Below are positions 9,035 to 16,789 of a stretch of DNA of 64,000 bases, one piece after another. A program made the position numbers and the translations under genes. The DNA comes from Alphaproteobacteria bacterium. GTDB lineage: Bacteria; Pseudomonadota; Alphaproteobacteria; Rhodobacterales; Rhodobacteraceae. The stretch lies in NCBI GenBank assembly GCA_030425395.1, contig JAUIAS010000002.1, forward strand, positions 1-64,000. Reading direction: 5' to 3'. Position 1 is the first letter of the stretch, and each line of letters opens with the position of its first letter. Below the pieces are notes generated by a model that was not told the origin of the DNA, searched no databases, and saw nothing but the letters and a program-made list of their open reading frames with translations.

Positions 9035-10297
9035 GTGCACGAAGAGCAACCCAGACCGGAACGCAAGGTGTCGCGCCGCAAGGTGTTCTATATCCCCGGA
9101 TATGATCCCATTCATCCGCGCCGCTACCGCGAGCTTTATCGCAAGGAAGGGGCCGAACAGGCCGGGATCAGCGGGTATGACATTGCGCTCAGCCCCCGTC
9201 AGGGTGGGACGCGCTATGGCTGGCATGTCGACGCCGAGGTCGAAGGCAGCCGGGTGCATGCCGATGTGGATGTTCTGGTCTGGTCCGATATCGTGCGGGA
9301 TTCCATGGCCGCGTCGATCCCGGCGACGTATTTGCAGCTCGTGCGTACGGCATGGACCTATATCGCCACCGGCGCGCTGTTCCGGCTGATGCGGTTGCGC
9401 AAGGGGCCGGTGATTGCCGCCCTTTATCCGGTGGGAATGCTGCTGGTGCAGCTTGCCGTGGCGCTGGGTCTTGGGGTGATCGTTTGGCGTCTGGTGGGGC
9501 TGGGGGTGGCCTTGGGCGCGCCGGAGATGGCGGTCACGGCAATCTCTGCGGTTGCGGCTGTGGCGGTGACGGTTGCGGTGCTGCGCTGGTTCAAGGGGCG
9601 CGACAGCACGTTCTATGCCTATTACCTGATGCATGACTATGCGTTTTCGGCGCGGTGGGGCGGAGCCAATCCCCCCGCGCTTGAGGCCCGCATGGCCGAA
9701 TTCGGGCAGGCGATCGAACAGGCGCTTGTCTCGGATGTCGATGAGGTTCTCGTGGTGGGGCATTCCTCGGGGGCGCATCTGGCGGTCTCGGTGCTGGCGG
9801 ATCTGATCCGTGGCGGGCGCGTGCCGGACCCGAACGACACCCAAGCACCTGCCCTGTCGTTCCTGTCGCTGGGTCAGGTGGTTCCGATGATGTCCTTCCT
9901 GCCAGCCGCGGCCCGGCTGCGCGGCGATCTGGCGTTTCTTTCGGCAACCGATGCGTTGGCGTGGGTGGATATCACCGCCCCCGGCGACGGATGTGCCTTT
10001 GCGCTCTGTGATCCGGTGGGGGTGTCCGGGGTGGCACCTGCGGATCAACGCTGGCCGATCGTGTTCTCGGCGGCCTTCACCCAAACCCTTTCGCCAGAAC
10101 GGTGGCGGTCGCTGCGGTGGCGTTTCTTTCGGCTGCATTTTCAGTATCTTTGCGCGTTTGATCGCCCGCACGACTACGATTACTTCCGCGTGACCGCCGG
10201 GCCGCGCACGCTGGGCGCGCGCTATGAAGGGCGGCCCAGTTCCAAATCGGCGATCCGGCGAGCGACCTCGGGTTACACCAGCGTGGCGCACCCATGA
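9035..10297 (+). CDS. Membrane-anchored alpha/beta-hydrolase-like protein, uncharacterised
   Basis: Protein of 420 aa from a GTG start at 9035; I do not recognise a named family with certainty. After an N-terminal segment with KVFYIPGYDPIHPRRYRELY come two hydrophobic stretches (about residues 126-152 and 158-185), probably a membrane hairpin. A nucleophile elbow GHSSGAH at 242-248 follows, with Ser244 the likely catalytic serine, in a hydrolase-like strand-turn-helix (VDEVLVVGHSSGAHLAVSVLADLI). The C-terminal third has no motif I know. The stop overlaps the start of the P450 gene by four bases (ATGA), implying translational coupling and a joint function, perhaps on a lipid or ester. Function is inference. 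Confidence 0.6.
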   Translation: MHEEQPRPERKVSRRKVFYIPGYDPIHPRRYRELYRKEGAEQAGISGYDIALSPRQGGTRYGWHVDAEVEGSRVHADVDVLVWSDIVRDSMAASIPATYLQLVRTAWTYIATGALFRLMRLRKGPVIAALYPVGMLLVQLAVALGLGVIVWRLVGLGVALGAPEMAVTAISAVAAVAVTVAVLRWFKGRDSTFYAYYLMHDYAFSARWGGANPPALEARMAEFGQAIEQALVSDVDEVLVVGHSSGAHLAVSVLADLIRGGRVPDPNDTQAPALSFLSLGQVVPMMSFLPAAARLRGDLAFLSATDALAWVDITAPGDGCAFALCDPVGVSGVAPADQRWPIVFSAAFTQTLSPERWRSLRWRFFRLHFQYLCAFDRPHDYDYFRVTAGPRTLGARYEGRPSSKSAIRRATSGYTSVAHP

Positions 10298-11697
10298 CCG
10301 CGCCCAAACCTCCAAAGCCGCCTTCCCGCGCCGACCGCGTATCGCTGTGGCGGTATATGAAGCTGTTCCGCGCCGATATCCTGTCGGCCCAGCCTGCACG
10401 GCTTTATCACGCGTGGATGGCCGAATTCCGGACGCCGTTCTTTCGGTCTTTCATGATCAACCAGCCGGAACTGATTGATACCGTCCTGCGCGCGCGCCCG
10501 CGTGATTTCCCGAAATCCGACCGGATCGGAGAAGGCCTGCGACCGCTGTTGGGAAATTCGGTGTTCCTGACCAATGGCGACACATGGGAACGGCAACGCC
10601 GCATCATCGACCCGGCCTTCGAGGGCGGGCGCTTGCGCGAAACCTTTCCTGCGATGGTGGCGGCCTCGGACGCCTGCGCCGCGCGGCTGGGCGCGCGCGC
10701 GGATGGTGGCCCTGTTGAGATTGAGGAAATCACCAGCCACGCGGCTGCGGACGTGATCTTTCGCACCCTGTTTTCCATCCCCATCGACAACCACATCGCG
10801 CAAGAGGTGTTTCACCTGTTTCGCGATTACCAGCGCACCCAGCCGATCCTGAACCTTGCGGCCTTTGTGCCGCTGCCGCGTTGGATGCCCCGTCTGCACC
10901 GCCGCCGCACCCGCCAGACCGCGCGCCGCATTCGCGATCTGATCACCCGGCTCACCACCGAGCGCATGACCCAGATTGCAGCGGGAACAGCGCCGGATGA
11001 TCTGGCCACCAAGATCATGACCACCACCGACCCCCAGACCGGTGCGCGGTTTGACACCGCTGAAATGGTCGATCAGGTGGCGATCTTCTTTCTGGCAGGT
11101 CACGAAACCAGCGCATCGGCGCTGGCTTGGGCGCTGTATCTGCTGGCGCTGTATCCCGATTGGCAGGACAAGGTCGCGCAGGAAGCCCGGACGGTGTTGT
11201 CGGACAGCCCCGATTTTGCGGATGTGTCGCGCCTTCGGGTGGCCCGCGACGTGTTCCGCGAAACGCTGCGCCTGTATCCGCCCGTCCCCATGATGGTGCG
11301 CGAAGCCACCTGTCCCGAAACCTTCCGCGACCGTGCTGTGCCCACCGGATCGCAGATCGTGATCAGCCCGTGGCACCTGCACCGCCATGACCGGATCTGG
11401 CCCGATCCCGACGATTTCGCGCCGGACCGCTGGCAAACGGATGCGGGCCGCGCCTGCGCGCGCGATGCGTATATTCCGTTTTCGGCGGGTTCGCGCGTCT
11501 GCACCGGCGCAGGATTTGCCATGGTCGAAGGGCCGCTGATCCTTGCGCGGTTGCTGCGCGATTTCAAGGTAAGCCGCGTCGCCGGGCGCGACCCGGTCCC
11601 GGTGGCCCACCTGACGGTGCGTGCGCGCGATGGAATCTGGCTTGCGGTCACACGTCGCGGCCCGGAAACCGTCAGCACAGCGGCGCGCGGCGCTTAG
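10294..11697 (+). CDS. Cytochrome P450
   Basis: Haem monooxygenase of 467 aa. Diagnostic P450 motifs are all present: I-helix oxygen-activation motif FLAGHETSASAL with His270-Glu271-Thr272, K-helix ExxR as Glu323-Thr-Leu-Arg326, the PERF-like region DDFAPDRW, and the haem-thiolate loop FSAGSRVCTGAGF with Cys403 as the iron ligand. No N-terminal membrane anchor is evident. It is translationally coupled to the upstream hydrolase-like gene. No ferredoxin or reductase gene is nearby, so electrons must come from elsewhere. The substrate is unknown; the length resembles the long-chain or terpenoid-oxidising bacterial P450s. Confidence 0.93.
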   Translation: MTAPKPPKPPSRADRVSLWRYMKLFRADILSAQPARLYHAWMAEFRTPFFRSFMINQPELIDTVLRARPRDFPKSDRIGEGLRPLLGNSVFLTNGDTWERQRRIIDPAFEGGRLRETFPAMVAASDACAARLGARADGGPVEIEEITSHAAADVIFRTLFSIPIDNHIAQEVFHLFRDYQRTQPILNLAAFVPLPRWMPRLHRRRTRQTARRIRDLITRLTTERMTQIAAGTAPDDLATKIMTTTDPQTGARFDTAEMVDQVAIFFLAGHETSASALAWALYLLALYPDWQDKVAQEARTVLSDSPDFADVSRLRVARDVFRETLRLYPPVPMMVREATCPETFRDRAVPTGSQIVISPWHLHRHDRIWPDPDDFAPDRWQTDAGRACARDAYIPFSAGSRVCTGAGFAMVEGPLILARLLRDFKVSRVAGRDPVPVAHLTVRARDGIWLAVTRRGPETVSTAARGA

Positions 11698-11772
11698 CCT
11701 CTACCATCGCGCGCGAACATGCTTTAGACATCGCGAAATCGTTCAACAGACATCCAGCGAGGGCGCACATTC

Positions 11773-12672
11773 ATGTCCACCGACACCGACACTTCCCGCA
11801 TGACCGACCAGATGGCCAATGGCGCAGGCTTCATCGCCGCGCTGGATCAGTCGGGCGGCTCCACGCCCAAGGCGCTGGAGCTTTATGGCGTTGGCGCTTC
11901 GCAATACAGCAACGACGAAGAGATGTTCGCCGAAGTTCAGAAAATGCGCGCCCGCATCATGACCGCCCCGGATTTCGACAATTCCAAGGTCATCGGCGCC
12001 ATCCTGTTCGAACGCACCATGGGCGAAGCGATCGACGGAACCCCGGTGCCCGCCTACCTGTGGAACACACGCGGTGTTGTGCCCTTTCTCAAGGTCGACA
12101 AGGGCCTTGCCGATCAGGAGGGCGGTGTCCAGTTGATGAAGGATATGCCCGATCTCGACGATCTTCTGGCCCGCGCCCGCGCGGCAGGGATCTTTGGCAC
12201 CAAGATGCGCTCTGTCATTCACGATGCCGACGCGGACGGGATCGCCCGCGTGGTTGCGCAGCAGTTCGAAATCGGTGCCCGGATCATGGCAGCGGGCCTC
12301 GTCCCGATCATCGAGCCCGAGGTGAACATCCATTCCGAAACCAAGGCGGAGGCCGAAGACATCCTTGCCGCTGAAATCATGGCCCAGCTTGATAAGCTGC
12401 CCGGCGACGCGCCGGTCATGCTCAAGCTGACCATCCCTTCGCAGGACGGTCTTTATGCCGCTGCACAGAGCCATCCGCGCGTGCTGCGCGTGGTGGCGCT
12501 GTCTGGTGGCTATTCCACCGATGACGCCTGCGAACGTCTGTCGCGCAATACCGGCATGATCGCATCCTTCTCGCGCGCACTGACCGAAGGTCTGTCCAAG
12601 CAGCAAAGCGACGATGCCTTCAACACCGCGCTGGGCGCCAATATCGACAAGATCTATCGCGCGTCGATTTGA
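11773..12672 (+). CDS. Fructose-bisphosphate aldolase, class I
   Basis: Schiff-base aldolase of 299 aa that cleaves fructose 1,6-bisphosphate into glyceraldehyde 3-phosphate and dihydroxyacetone phosphate in the cytoplasm. The class I signature is clear: FIAALDQSGGSTPKALELYG near the N-terminus, ILFERTM, VPFLKVDKGL, GTKMRSVIHDA, PIIEPEVNIHS, and MLKLTIPS near residue 218, which carries the expected Schiff-base lysine. The final 19 bases overlap the end of a convergent small gene. It stands alone, with no other glycolytic gene nearby. Confidence 0.93.
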   Translation: MSTDTDTSRMTDQMANGAGFIAALDQSGGSTPKALELYGVGASQYSNDEEMFAEVQKMRARIMTAPDFDNSKVIGAILFERTMGEAIDGTPVPAYLWNTRGVVPFLKVDKGLADQEGGVQLMKDMPDLDDLLARARAAGIFGTKMRSVIHDADADGIARVVAQQFEIGARIMAAGLVPIIEPEVNIHSETKAEAEDILAAEIMAQLDKLPGDAPVMLKLTIPSQDGLYAAAQSHPRVLRVVALSGGYSTDDACERLSRNTGMIASFSRALTEGLSKQQSDDAFNTALGANIDKIYRASI

Positions 12673-12935
12673 TCTGACGCGGTTTCGGGGGCGGCTGGCG
12701 CAGCCTCCGAAACCCGCCGTCCTGCCTGCACGCGCCGCAAGACAAAAACACGGATCGCCGAAGCCAGTCCTGTGTCCAGCGCGCGCTCGGCGTCGATTTC
12801 TGCGGCCAACTGGTTGATCGCCTTGCCTTCGGCGGCGGCAATGTCGCGAAACGCGACCCAGAACGCATCTTCCAGTGAAACCGAGGTGCGATGCCCGCGC
12901 AGCGTGAGGGATCGCTTCACCGGCCGGCCGCTCAC
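12654..12935 (-). CDS. Ribbon-helix-helix domain protein
   Basis: Small protein of 93 aa. The N-terminal portion (PVKRSLTLRGHRTSVSLE, then AFWVAFRDIAAAEGKAINQL) fits the ribbon-helix-helix fold of the COG4321 type: one basic beta-strand followed by two helices. It may bind DNA as a dimer, but no target is evident. The C-terminal 25 residues are Ala/Glu-rich and look disordered. It overlaps the upstream DUF4169 gene by four bases, so the two are coupled, and its 3' end overlaps the aldolase gene by 19 bases. Confidence 0.78.
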   Translation of the reverse strand: MSGRPVKRSLTLRGHRTSVSLEDAFWVAFRDIAAAEGKAINQLAAEIDAERALDTGLASAIRVFVLRRVQAGRRVSEAAPAAPETASDQIDAR

Positions 12936-13132
12936 TCCGCATCCTCGCCCGGTGTCGCCCCATCCAACCGGTGCCCATCCAGATGCGCGCGCACGGTTTC
13001 GCGTTGCGTTTCGTCGGCCTTTTTCTGCGCCTTGGTGCGCCCGAATGCCACCGCGTTGGCATCCGCCAGCGCCGCCTTTTGCGCCCTTGCCCGCTGCTTG
13101 CGGATTTTCCCCAGTTTTATGATCTCTGCCAT
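12932..13132 (-). CDS. DUF4169 family protein
   Basis: Very basic small protein, 66 aa, with the DUF4169 hallmark N-terminus EIIKLGKIRKQRARAQKAA followed by a charged helix. No function is known for the family. It sits directly upstream of, and overlaps, the ribbon-helix-helix gene; I recall this pairing from related genomes but cannot check it. The gap to sspB is 77 bases, so all three genes may be cotranscribed from upstream of sspB. Confidence 0.78.
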   Translation of the reverse strand: MAEIIKLGKIRKQRARAQKAALADANAVAFGRTKAQKKADETQRETVRAHLDGHRLDGATPGEDAE

Positions 13133-13209
13133 CTCACCACCACGTCGCCCAACGTCTCAAACATCCGCGCCGCTGCGCCCGATGCGTTGCAGGCGGCAGG
13201 GGCCTCTGC

Positions 13210-13668
13210 CTACTTCTTGCGGAACTGCTCCAGCGACACGACCTCTGCATCGCCCTGAGGTTCGGACACATCATCCGCCTCGGCATCGCCATCTGGCGGC
13301 TGATCGTCTTCGTCCTGTTCGGCGGTCTCGAACCGCAGCCCGAATTCCACCGAAGGATCGACGAATGTCTTGATGGAATCATAGGGGATATACAGCGGCT
13401 CGGGCTGTTCCCCGAAATTGAGCGTGATGGAAAATCCGTCCTCGCCAACCTCCAGATTGTCATACCAATGCTGCATGACAACGGTCATTTCCTCGGGATA
13501 CCGGTCCGACAACCAATCGGCCAGTTCCGAATCAGGATGTGACGTGTCGAAGGTGATAAAGAAATGATGCTCTCCGGGCAGTCCGTTCGCGGCGACGCCG
13601 TTCAGAACGTCCCGGATCAGTCCGCGCATGGCCCGGTGCATCAGGTTGCCATAGTCGATTTCACTCAC
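13210..13668 (-). CDS. sspB: SspB, ClpXP adaptor for ssrA-tagged proteins
   Basis: Adaptor that binds tmRNA-tagged proteins and delivers them to ClpXP, 152 aa, alphaproteobacterial type. I place the start at GTG 13668 (VSEIDYGNLMHRAMRGL) because GGGGGA lies about 9 bases upstream and the family N-terminus begins there. The substrate-binding core is visible (HHFFITFDTSHP, LTLN-like strand SITLNFGEQPEPLYIPYDSI), followed by an acidic linker and the short C-terminal tail VVSLEQFRKK that docks on ClpX. A tmRNA gene encoding a matching tag lies about 1.5 kb away on the same strand. Confidence 0.9.
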   Translation of the reverse strand: MSEIDYGNLMHRAMRGLIRDVLNGVAANGLPGEHHFFITFDTSHPDSELADWLSDRYPEEMTVVMQHWYDNLEVGEDGFSITLNFGEQPEPLYIPYDSIKTFVDPSVEFGLRFETAEQDEDDQPPDGDAEADDVSEPQGDAEVVSLEQFRKK

Positions 13669-13748
13669 CGTCCGGTCCCCCGTAAGCCTTGTCCCAGCAT
13701 AGGGGATTCGGAGGGAAACGAAAGGGGGGCACAATCGGGTTGGGTGGA

Positions 13749-15044
13749 TTAAGTCACCATACCGACGCCGATACCCGCTGCCGCACAAATCAGCAGCGCA
13801 CTGATCATACCGCGCCGGGCGATGAAGATCACGCAAGCGCCAAGGCCGGTCAGAGCGAGCGCAGGCAACGACAGGCTGGCCAGATCGGGCACCGGCACCG
13901 CACCAAGCCCGCCGCCCATCCGCGCAAACAGAACATGCAGCGCAAACCAGACGGAAAGATTGGCAATCACGCCGACCACAGCGGCGGTAATCCCAGCCAG
14001 CGCCCCCGAGAGCCGCGGGGCCGTGGCCAACCGTTCAAGATGCGGCGCGGCCAGAAAAATCCACAGGAAACACGGCAGAAACGTCGCCCAAAGTGCAACT
14101 ACACCCGCCGCCGCTGCCATCGCAGGGCCGCCCGCGCCAAAGCCTGCCAGAATGGCGGCGAATTGCGTGACCAGGATCAGCGGCCCCGGCGTGGTTTCCG
14201 CCAGCCCGAGCGCGGCAATCATCTGCCCGGTGTCGAGCCAGCCGTGCTCAACCGTCATCGCCTGCGTCATATAGGCCAGAACCGCGTAAGCACCGCCAAA
14301 GCTGACCACCGCCAGCTTGGCAAAGAACCACCCCAACGCGGCCAGCACCGGCGGCCCGGCCAGCGACAGGGCGGCCAACGGTGCCAGCCACAGCCCGGCC
14401 CACAACGCCCCCCGCATGGCCCACCGGACCGGCGATGTGGCCAAAGGCACGCCCTGCGTTCCCTGATCCGCGCCTTGGCCGAAGCCCGTGTCGGCGTGGC
14501 CGCGCACGGCCCCCCAGACGGCCGCACCGGCAATGATCAGCGGAAATGGCAAGCCGATGGCGAAAATCGCGACAAAGGCCAGCGCCGCGATGGCCCAATC
14601 CGACCGTTGCCGCAACGCCCGCGCCGACAATCCGCGCATGGCCTGCAAGACGATCGAGATCACCGCCGCCTGCACCCCGAGAAATCCCGCCTGCACCAAA
14701 GGCTGCGTCCCGAAATTGATATAGACCGCCGCCAAAGTGGCGATCACCAGCGCACCGGGCCCCACGAAAAGGGCACCCGCGATCACCCCGCCCATCACGC
14801 CGCGCAACCGCCACCCGGCATAGGTGGCAAGCTGCATCGCTTCGGGGCCGGGCAACATCATGCACAGGCTCAGCGCGCGCAGGAAAACGGCTTCGGACAA
14901 CCAGCCATGGCGCTCGACCAGTTCCCGATGCATTAACGCGATCTGCGCGGCAGGCCCGCCAAAGGACAAGACGCCGATACGCGCAAACACCCGCCACAGC
15001 GTGGCCATGGGCACCGCGTCACCGTCGGAGGGCTGCATCGTCAT
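13749..15044 (-). CDS. chrA: ChrA-family chromate transporter
   Basis: Inner-membrane ion transporter of the CHR family, 431 aa from the ATG at 15044. It is a long-chain member with two homologous halves. The N-terminal half has FGGPAAQIALMHRELVER and LPGPEAMQLATYAGWR; the C-terminal half has SFGGAYAVLAYMTQAM and TTPGPLILVTQFAAILAGF. About ten hydrophobic segments are present. The family exports chromate or carries related oxyanions. An in-frame ATG six bases further in is an alternative start. The tmRNA 3' end lies about 90 bases upstream on the same strand. Confidence 0.9.
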   Translation of the reverse strand: MTMQPSDGDAVPMATLWRVFARIGVLSFGGPAAQIALMHRELVERHGWLSEAVFLRALSLCMMLPGPEAMQLATYAGWRLRGVMGGVIAGALFVGPGALVIATLAAVYINFGTQPLVQAGFLGVQAAVISIVLQAMRGLSARALRQRSDWAIAALAFVAIFAIGLPFPLIIAGAAVWGAVRGHADTGFGQGADQGTQGVPLATSPVRWAMRGALWAGLWLAPLAALSLAGPPVLAALGWFFAKLAVVSFGGAYAVLAYMTQAMTVEHGWLDTGQMIAALGLAETTPGPLILVTQFAAILAGFGAGGPAMAAAAGVVALWATFLPCFLWIFLAAPHLERLATAPRLSGALAGITAAVVGVIANLSVWFALHVLFARMGGGLGAVPVPDLASLSLPALALTGLGACVIFIARRGMISALLICAAAGIGVGMVT

Positions 15045-15217
15045 CGGAAAGGTCCAACCAAATTGCCGTCGCGGCCCAGCATGGCGCGCGCGCGTCAGAA
15101 GGCAACCGGCAAAGGCACAGGACATGAGAGGAAGTGCAGGCTTCTGTTGCCAGGTGCCTGCGAACCCCGCCTTACGCGGCTAGGCGCAAGGGCTTAAGTT
15201 TCGGTGTTGGTTACCGC

Positions 15218-15256
15218 TTACGCGGCAACTGCAACCGGAGCACGATTGTCATTTGC
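15218..15256 (-). other. tmRNA tag reading frame, peptide ANDNRAPVAVAA
   Basis: Minus-strand codons from GCA at 15256 to TAA ending at 15218 encode ANDNRAPVAVAA. The C-terminal VAVAA is the degron recognised by ClpX, and the Asn/Asp-rich start is what alphaproteobacterial SspB binds. The resume codon is assigned by comparison with known tags. Confidence 0.92.
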
Positions 15257-15342
15257 AATTGTACTTTTCGGACCGATAACGGTGGTACCTCACCGAGACA
15301 AAGCAAACCCCTTTAGACGTTCGTCGATCCTATTTCGGCCCC

Positions 15343-15364
15343 ATGATCCCCAAATGAAGGATGT
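15343..15364 (-). other. Intervening spacer of permuted tmRNA
   Basis: These 22 bases separate the acceptor CCA end from the GGGG 5' end of the coding piece and would be removed during maturation. The boundaries follow from the acceptor-stem pairing. Confidence 0.8.
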
Positions 15365-15447
15365 TGGTGGAGCCGCCGGGTACCGCCCCCGGGTCCGATC
15401 CGCTTATTACGAGCGCGTTTATGTCCATAGTCCCGAAGGACATCCCT

Positions 15448-15476
15448 CATATAGGAACCCACGCCGCCGGGGGCAA
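15448..15476 (-). promoter_or_regulatory. tmRNA promoter
   Basis: On the minus strand TTGCCC (15476-15471) is separated by exactly 17 bases from TATATG (15453-15448), just ahead of the acceptor piece. Transcription would start near 15441. The -35 box lies in the loop of a GC-rich inverted repeat (CCGCCG/CGGCGG). Confidence 0.7.
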
Positions 15477-15485
15477 GCGGCGGAT

Positions 15486-15519
15486 GCCTCCGGCGGGAGT
15501 ATTTTGGGCCAGAAGAAGC
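15486..15519 (+). repeat. Dispersed intergenic repeat, copy 1
   Basis: It reads CTCCGGCGGGAGTATTTTGG and continues to CCAGAAGAAG. It matches the copy at 49714-49755 in both the CTCCGGCGGG and the AGAAGAAG parts. It lies between the end of the DUF4345 gene and the tmRNA promoter. Confidence 0.6.
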
Positions 15520-15526
15520 CGGGATC

Positions 15527-15877
15527 TCAGATATTGGCAGCGATCAGCCAGAAAGCGAGCGCCGCTTCGATGCCGCCGAACACCAGCACCTTGCCGCGCG
15601 GTGGCGCATCGAGGACAAGCGATACGCCGCGTCCCAGCGCGGCCCCCGCATAAGCGAACCCGAGCATGGCATAGGCCATCGGGGTCGCCAGAATCAGTGC
15701 GGCAGCCCCTGCCACCACAAACAATCCGCCGACCGAGGCGCGCATTTCGCTCAGACCCATGGTCGAGCCTTGCGGTGCCAGATCCAAGGCCGCCGCCGTA
15801 TAGCGCGGGGCCAAAAACCCGAAGCCACCAAACCCGATGGTCAAGAGCGCCGCGACGATGTTGAGCATATCAATCAT
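15527..15877 (-). CDS. DUF4345-type small membrane protein
   Basis: Integral membrane protein of 116 aa with four predicted hydrophobic segments (near residues 4-22, 48-68, 70-88 and 96-114). Short loops and a conserved-looking EMRASVGGLF stretch resemble the DUF4345 family, for which no function is established. It is a single gene whose stop lies about 50 bases before the tmRNA promoter on the same strand. The family call is by pattern memory only. Confidence 0.65.
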   Translation of the reverse strand: MIDMLNIVAALLTIGFGGFGFLAPRYTAAALDLAPQGSTMGLSEMRASVGGLFVVAGAAALILATPMAYAMLGFAYAGAALGRGVSLVLDAPPRGKVLVFGGIEAALAFWLIAANI

Positions 15878-15952
15878 GAGGGAAAACTAGCGCGCCCCGC
15901 GGCCGCCGCAAGGGCACGCATCCGTTTCGTGCCCCTTCAGACCGGCGGGTCG

Positions 15953-16687
15953 TCACCCCTTGCGCGCGGCCCGCGCGGCAAACACGTCGCGGGCCAGTTT
16001 CAGCGTTTCGGCCTCCAGTGCGCTCAGCGCATCCAGCGCGGCCTGTGCGTCATGGCGCTCGACCGCGTCGGCAATGGCGCTGTGCAGCGCGATGATTGCC
16101 TCGCGTTTGCGGGCGGTAAACGTGATCATGTTCATCAGCGGTTGCATCGCTTCGACCGCGCCCGCGAGTTGATAGCTCAGAACCGGGTTGCCCGCGCCAT
16201 CCACGAGCGCCCGATGGAACGCCACGTCCGAGGCGCAGAAGGCCTCATCGGTCAGGCCGGGCTGGCCCTGCCGGAAGATCTCGGTGCGCATCGTGGCAAG
16301 GGTGTCGGGGGTGCGGCGCGTGCAGGCCAGCGGCGCCACCGCGCGCTCCAGCGCATAGCGCGCCTCGCAGGCGGTCTCAAAGCTCACCGCGTTCATCGAC
16401 ACCAGCAACGTCGCGGTTGTCACCTGTTGCGCATAGGCGTCTTCATAGCTCAGCCGGTTCACGAATGCCCCGCCCGTCGCCCCGCGCTGGGTGCGGATCA
16501 GCGATTGCGCCGCCAACCGCTTGAGCGCCTCGCGCACCGTGGATCGTGATACGGCGAACAATTCGGACAGGTCGCTTTCCGAGGGCAGTCGTGCATCCAC
16601 GATCAATTCGCCCGACATGATCGCATCGCGAATTGCATCTGCGATCTGGGCCGAGAGTTCGAGATCGCTGTTTGGGTCCAGCTTCAT
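15953..16687 (-). CDS. GntR/FadR-family transcriptional regulator
   Basis: Cytoplasmic repressor of 244 aa. The N-terminal winged helix-turn-helix is clear (QIADAIRDAIMSGELIVDAR, LPSESDLSELFAVSRSTVRE, then GGAFVNR wing). The C-terminal all-helical FCD ligand domain has the expected metal/ligand residues in the DVAFHRALVDGAGNPVL region. The start is ATG 16687; an upstream in-frame extension would have no GntR fold. It is divergent from the DUF2182-DUF1326-DinB-dmdA-acuI run. Two TGTCNGACA palindromes lie in the 102-base gap. As I recall, the Ruegeria pomeroyi dmdA-acuI operon also has a neighbouring GntR gene, so control of DMSP genes is likely here, by inference. Confidence 0.9.
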   Translation of the reverse strand: MKLDPNSDLELSAQIADAIRDAIMSGELIVDARLPSESDLSELFAVSRSTVREALKRLAAQSLIRTQRGATGGAFVNRLSYEDAYAQQVTTATLLVSMNAVSFETACEARYALERAVAPLACTRRTPDTLATMRTEIFRQGQPGLTDEAFCASDVAFHRALVDGAGNPVLSYQLAGAVEAMQPLMNMITFTARKREAIIALHSAIADAVERHDAQAALDALSALEAETLKLARDVFAARAARKG

Positions 16688-16698
16688 ATGTCGGACAT
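16688..16698. promoter_or_regulatory. Operator 1, palindrome ATGTCGGACAT
   Basis: A perfect 11-base palindrome (odd centre) abuts the gntR start codon. Its TGTCNGACA core is repeated at operator 2, exactly 33 bases away, about three helical turns, as expected for cooperative GntR-dimer binding. Confidence 0.65.
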
Positions 16699-16720
16699 TT
16701 CTCTTGCCAGTTGGTTTCAA

Positions 16721-16732
16721 TTGTCTGACATT
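16721..16732. promoter_or_regulatory. Operator 2, palindrome TTGTCTGACATT
   Basis: Second TGTCNGACA site, in the middle of the gap between the gntR gene and the DUF2182 gene. A weak -35-like TTGCCA begins at 16704, so the site could overlap the rightward promoter. Confidence 0.6.
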
Positions 16733-16789
16733 AGGCGGGCGCGGGGTGAGTCGCAATGCGTGTGTTGCCGTGCCAAAGGGGAGGGTGCG

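Larger units (their letters stand above)
15130..15441 (-). ncRNA. ssrA: Two-piece (circularly permuted) tmRNA gene
   Basis: Transfer-messenger RNA for rescue of stalled ribosomes. On the minus strand the acceptor piece is encoded first and ends with CGGCTCCACCA, whose CCA closes at 15365. A 22-base spacer follows, then the coding piece begins GGGGCCGAAATAGG at 15342. The 5' GGGGCCG and the 3' CGGCTCC form a seven-base acceptor stem with one G-U pair. The T-arm is CCGGG-GGCGGTA-CCCGG. This order, 3' piece before 5' piece, is the alphaproteobacterial permutation, processed to two RNAs. The outer ends are estimates: the 5' end from the promoter, the 3' end from the last hairpin (15136-15161). 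Confidence 0.93.

Noticed and set aside
15204..15864. Two overlapping plus-strand open frames
   Set aside because: They lie opposite the tmRNA gene and the DUF4345 gene; the tmRNA structure explains the sequence.
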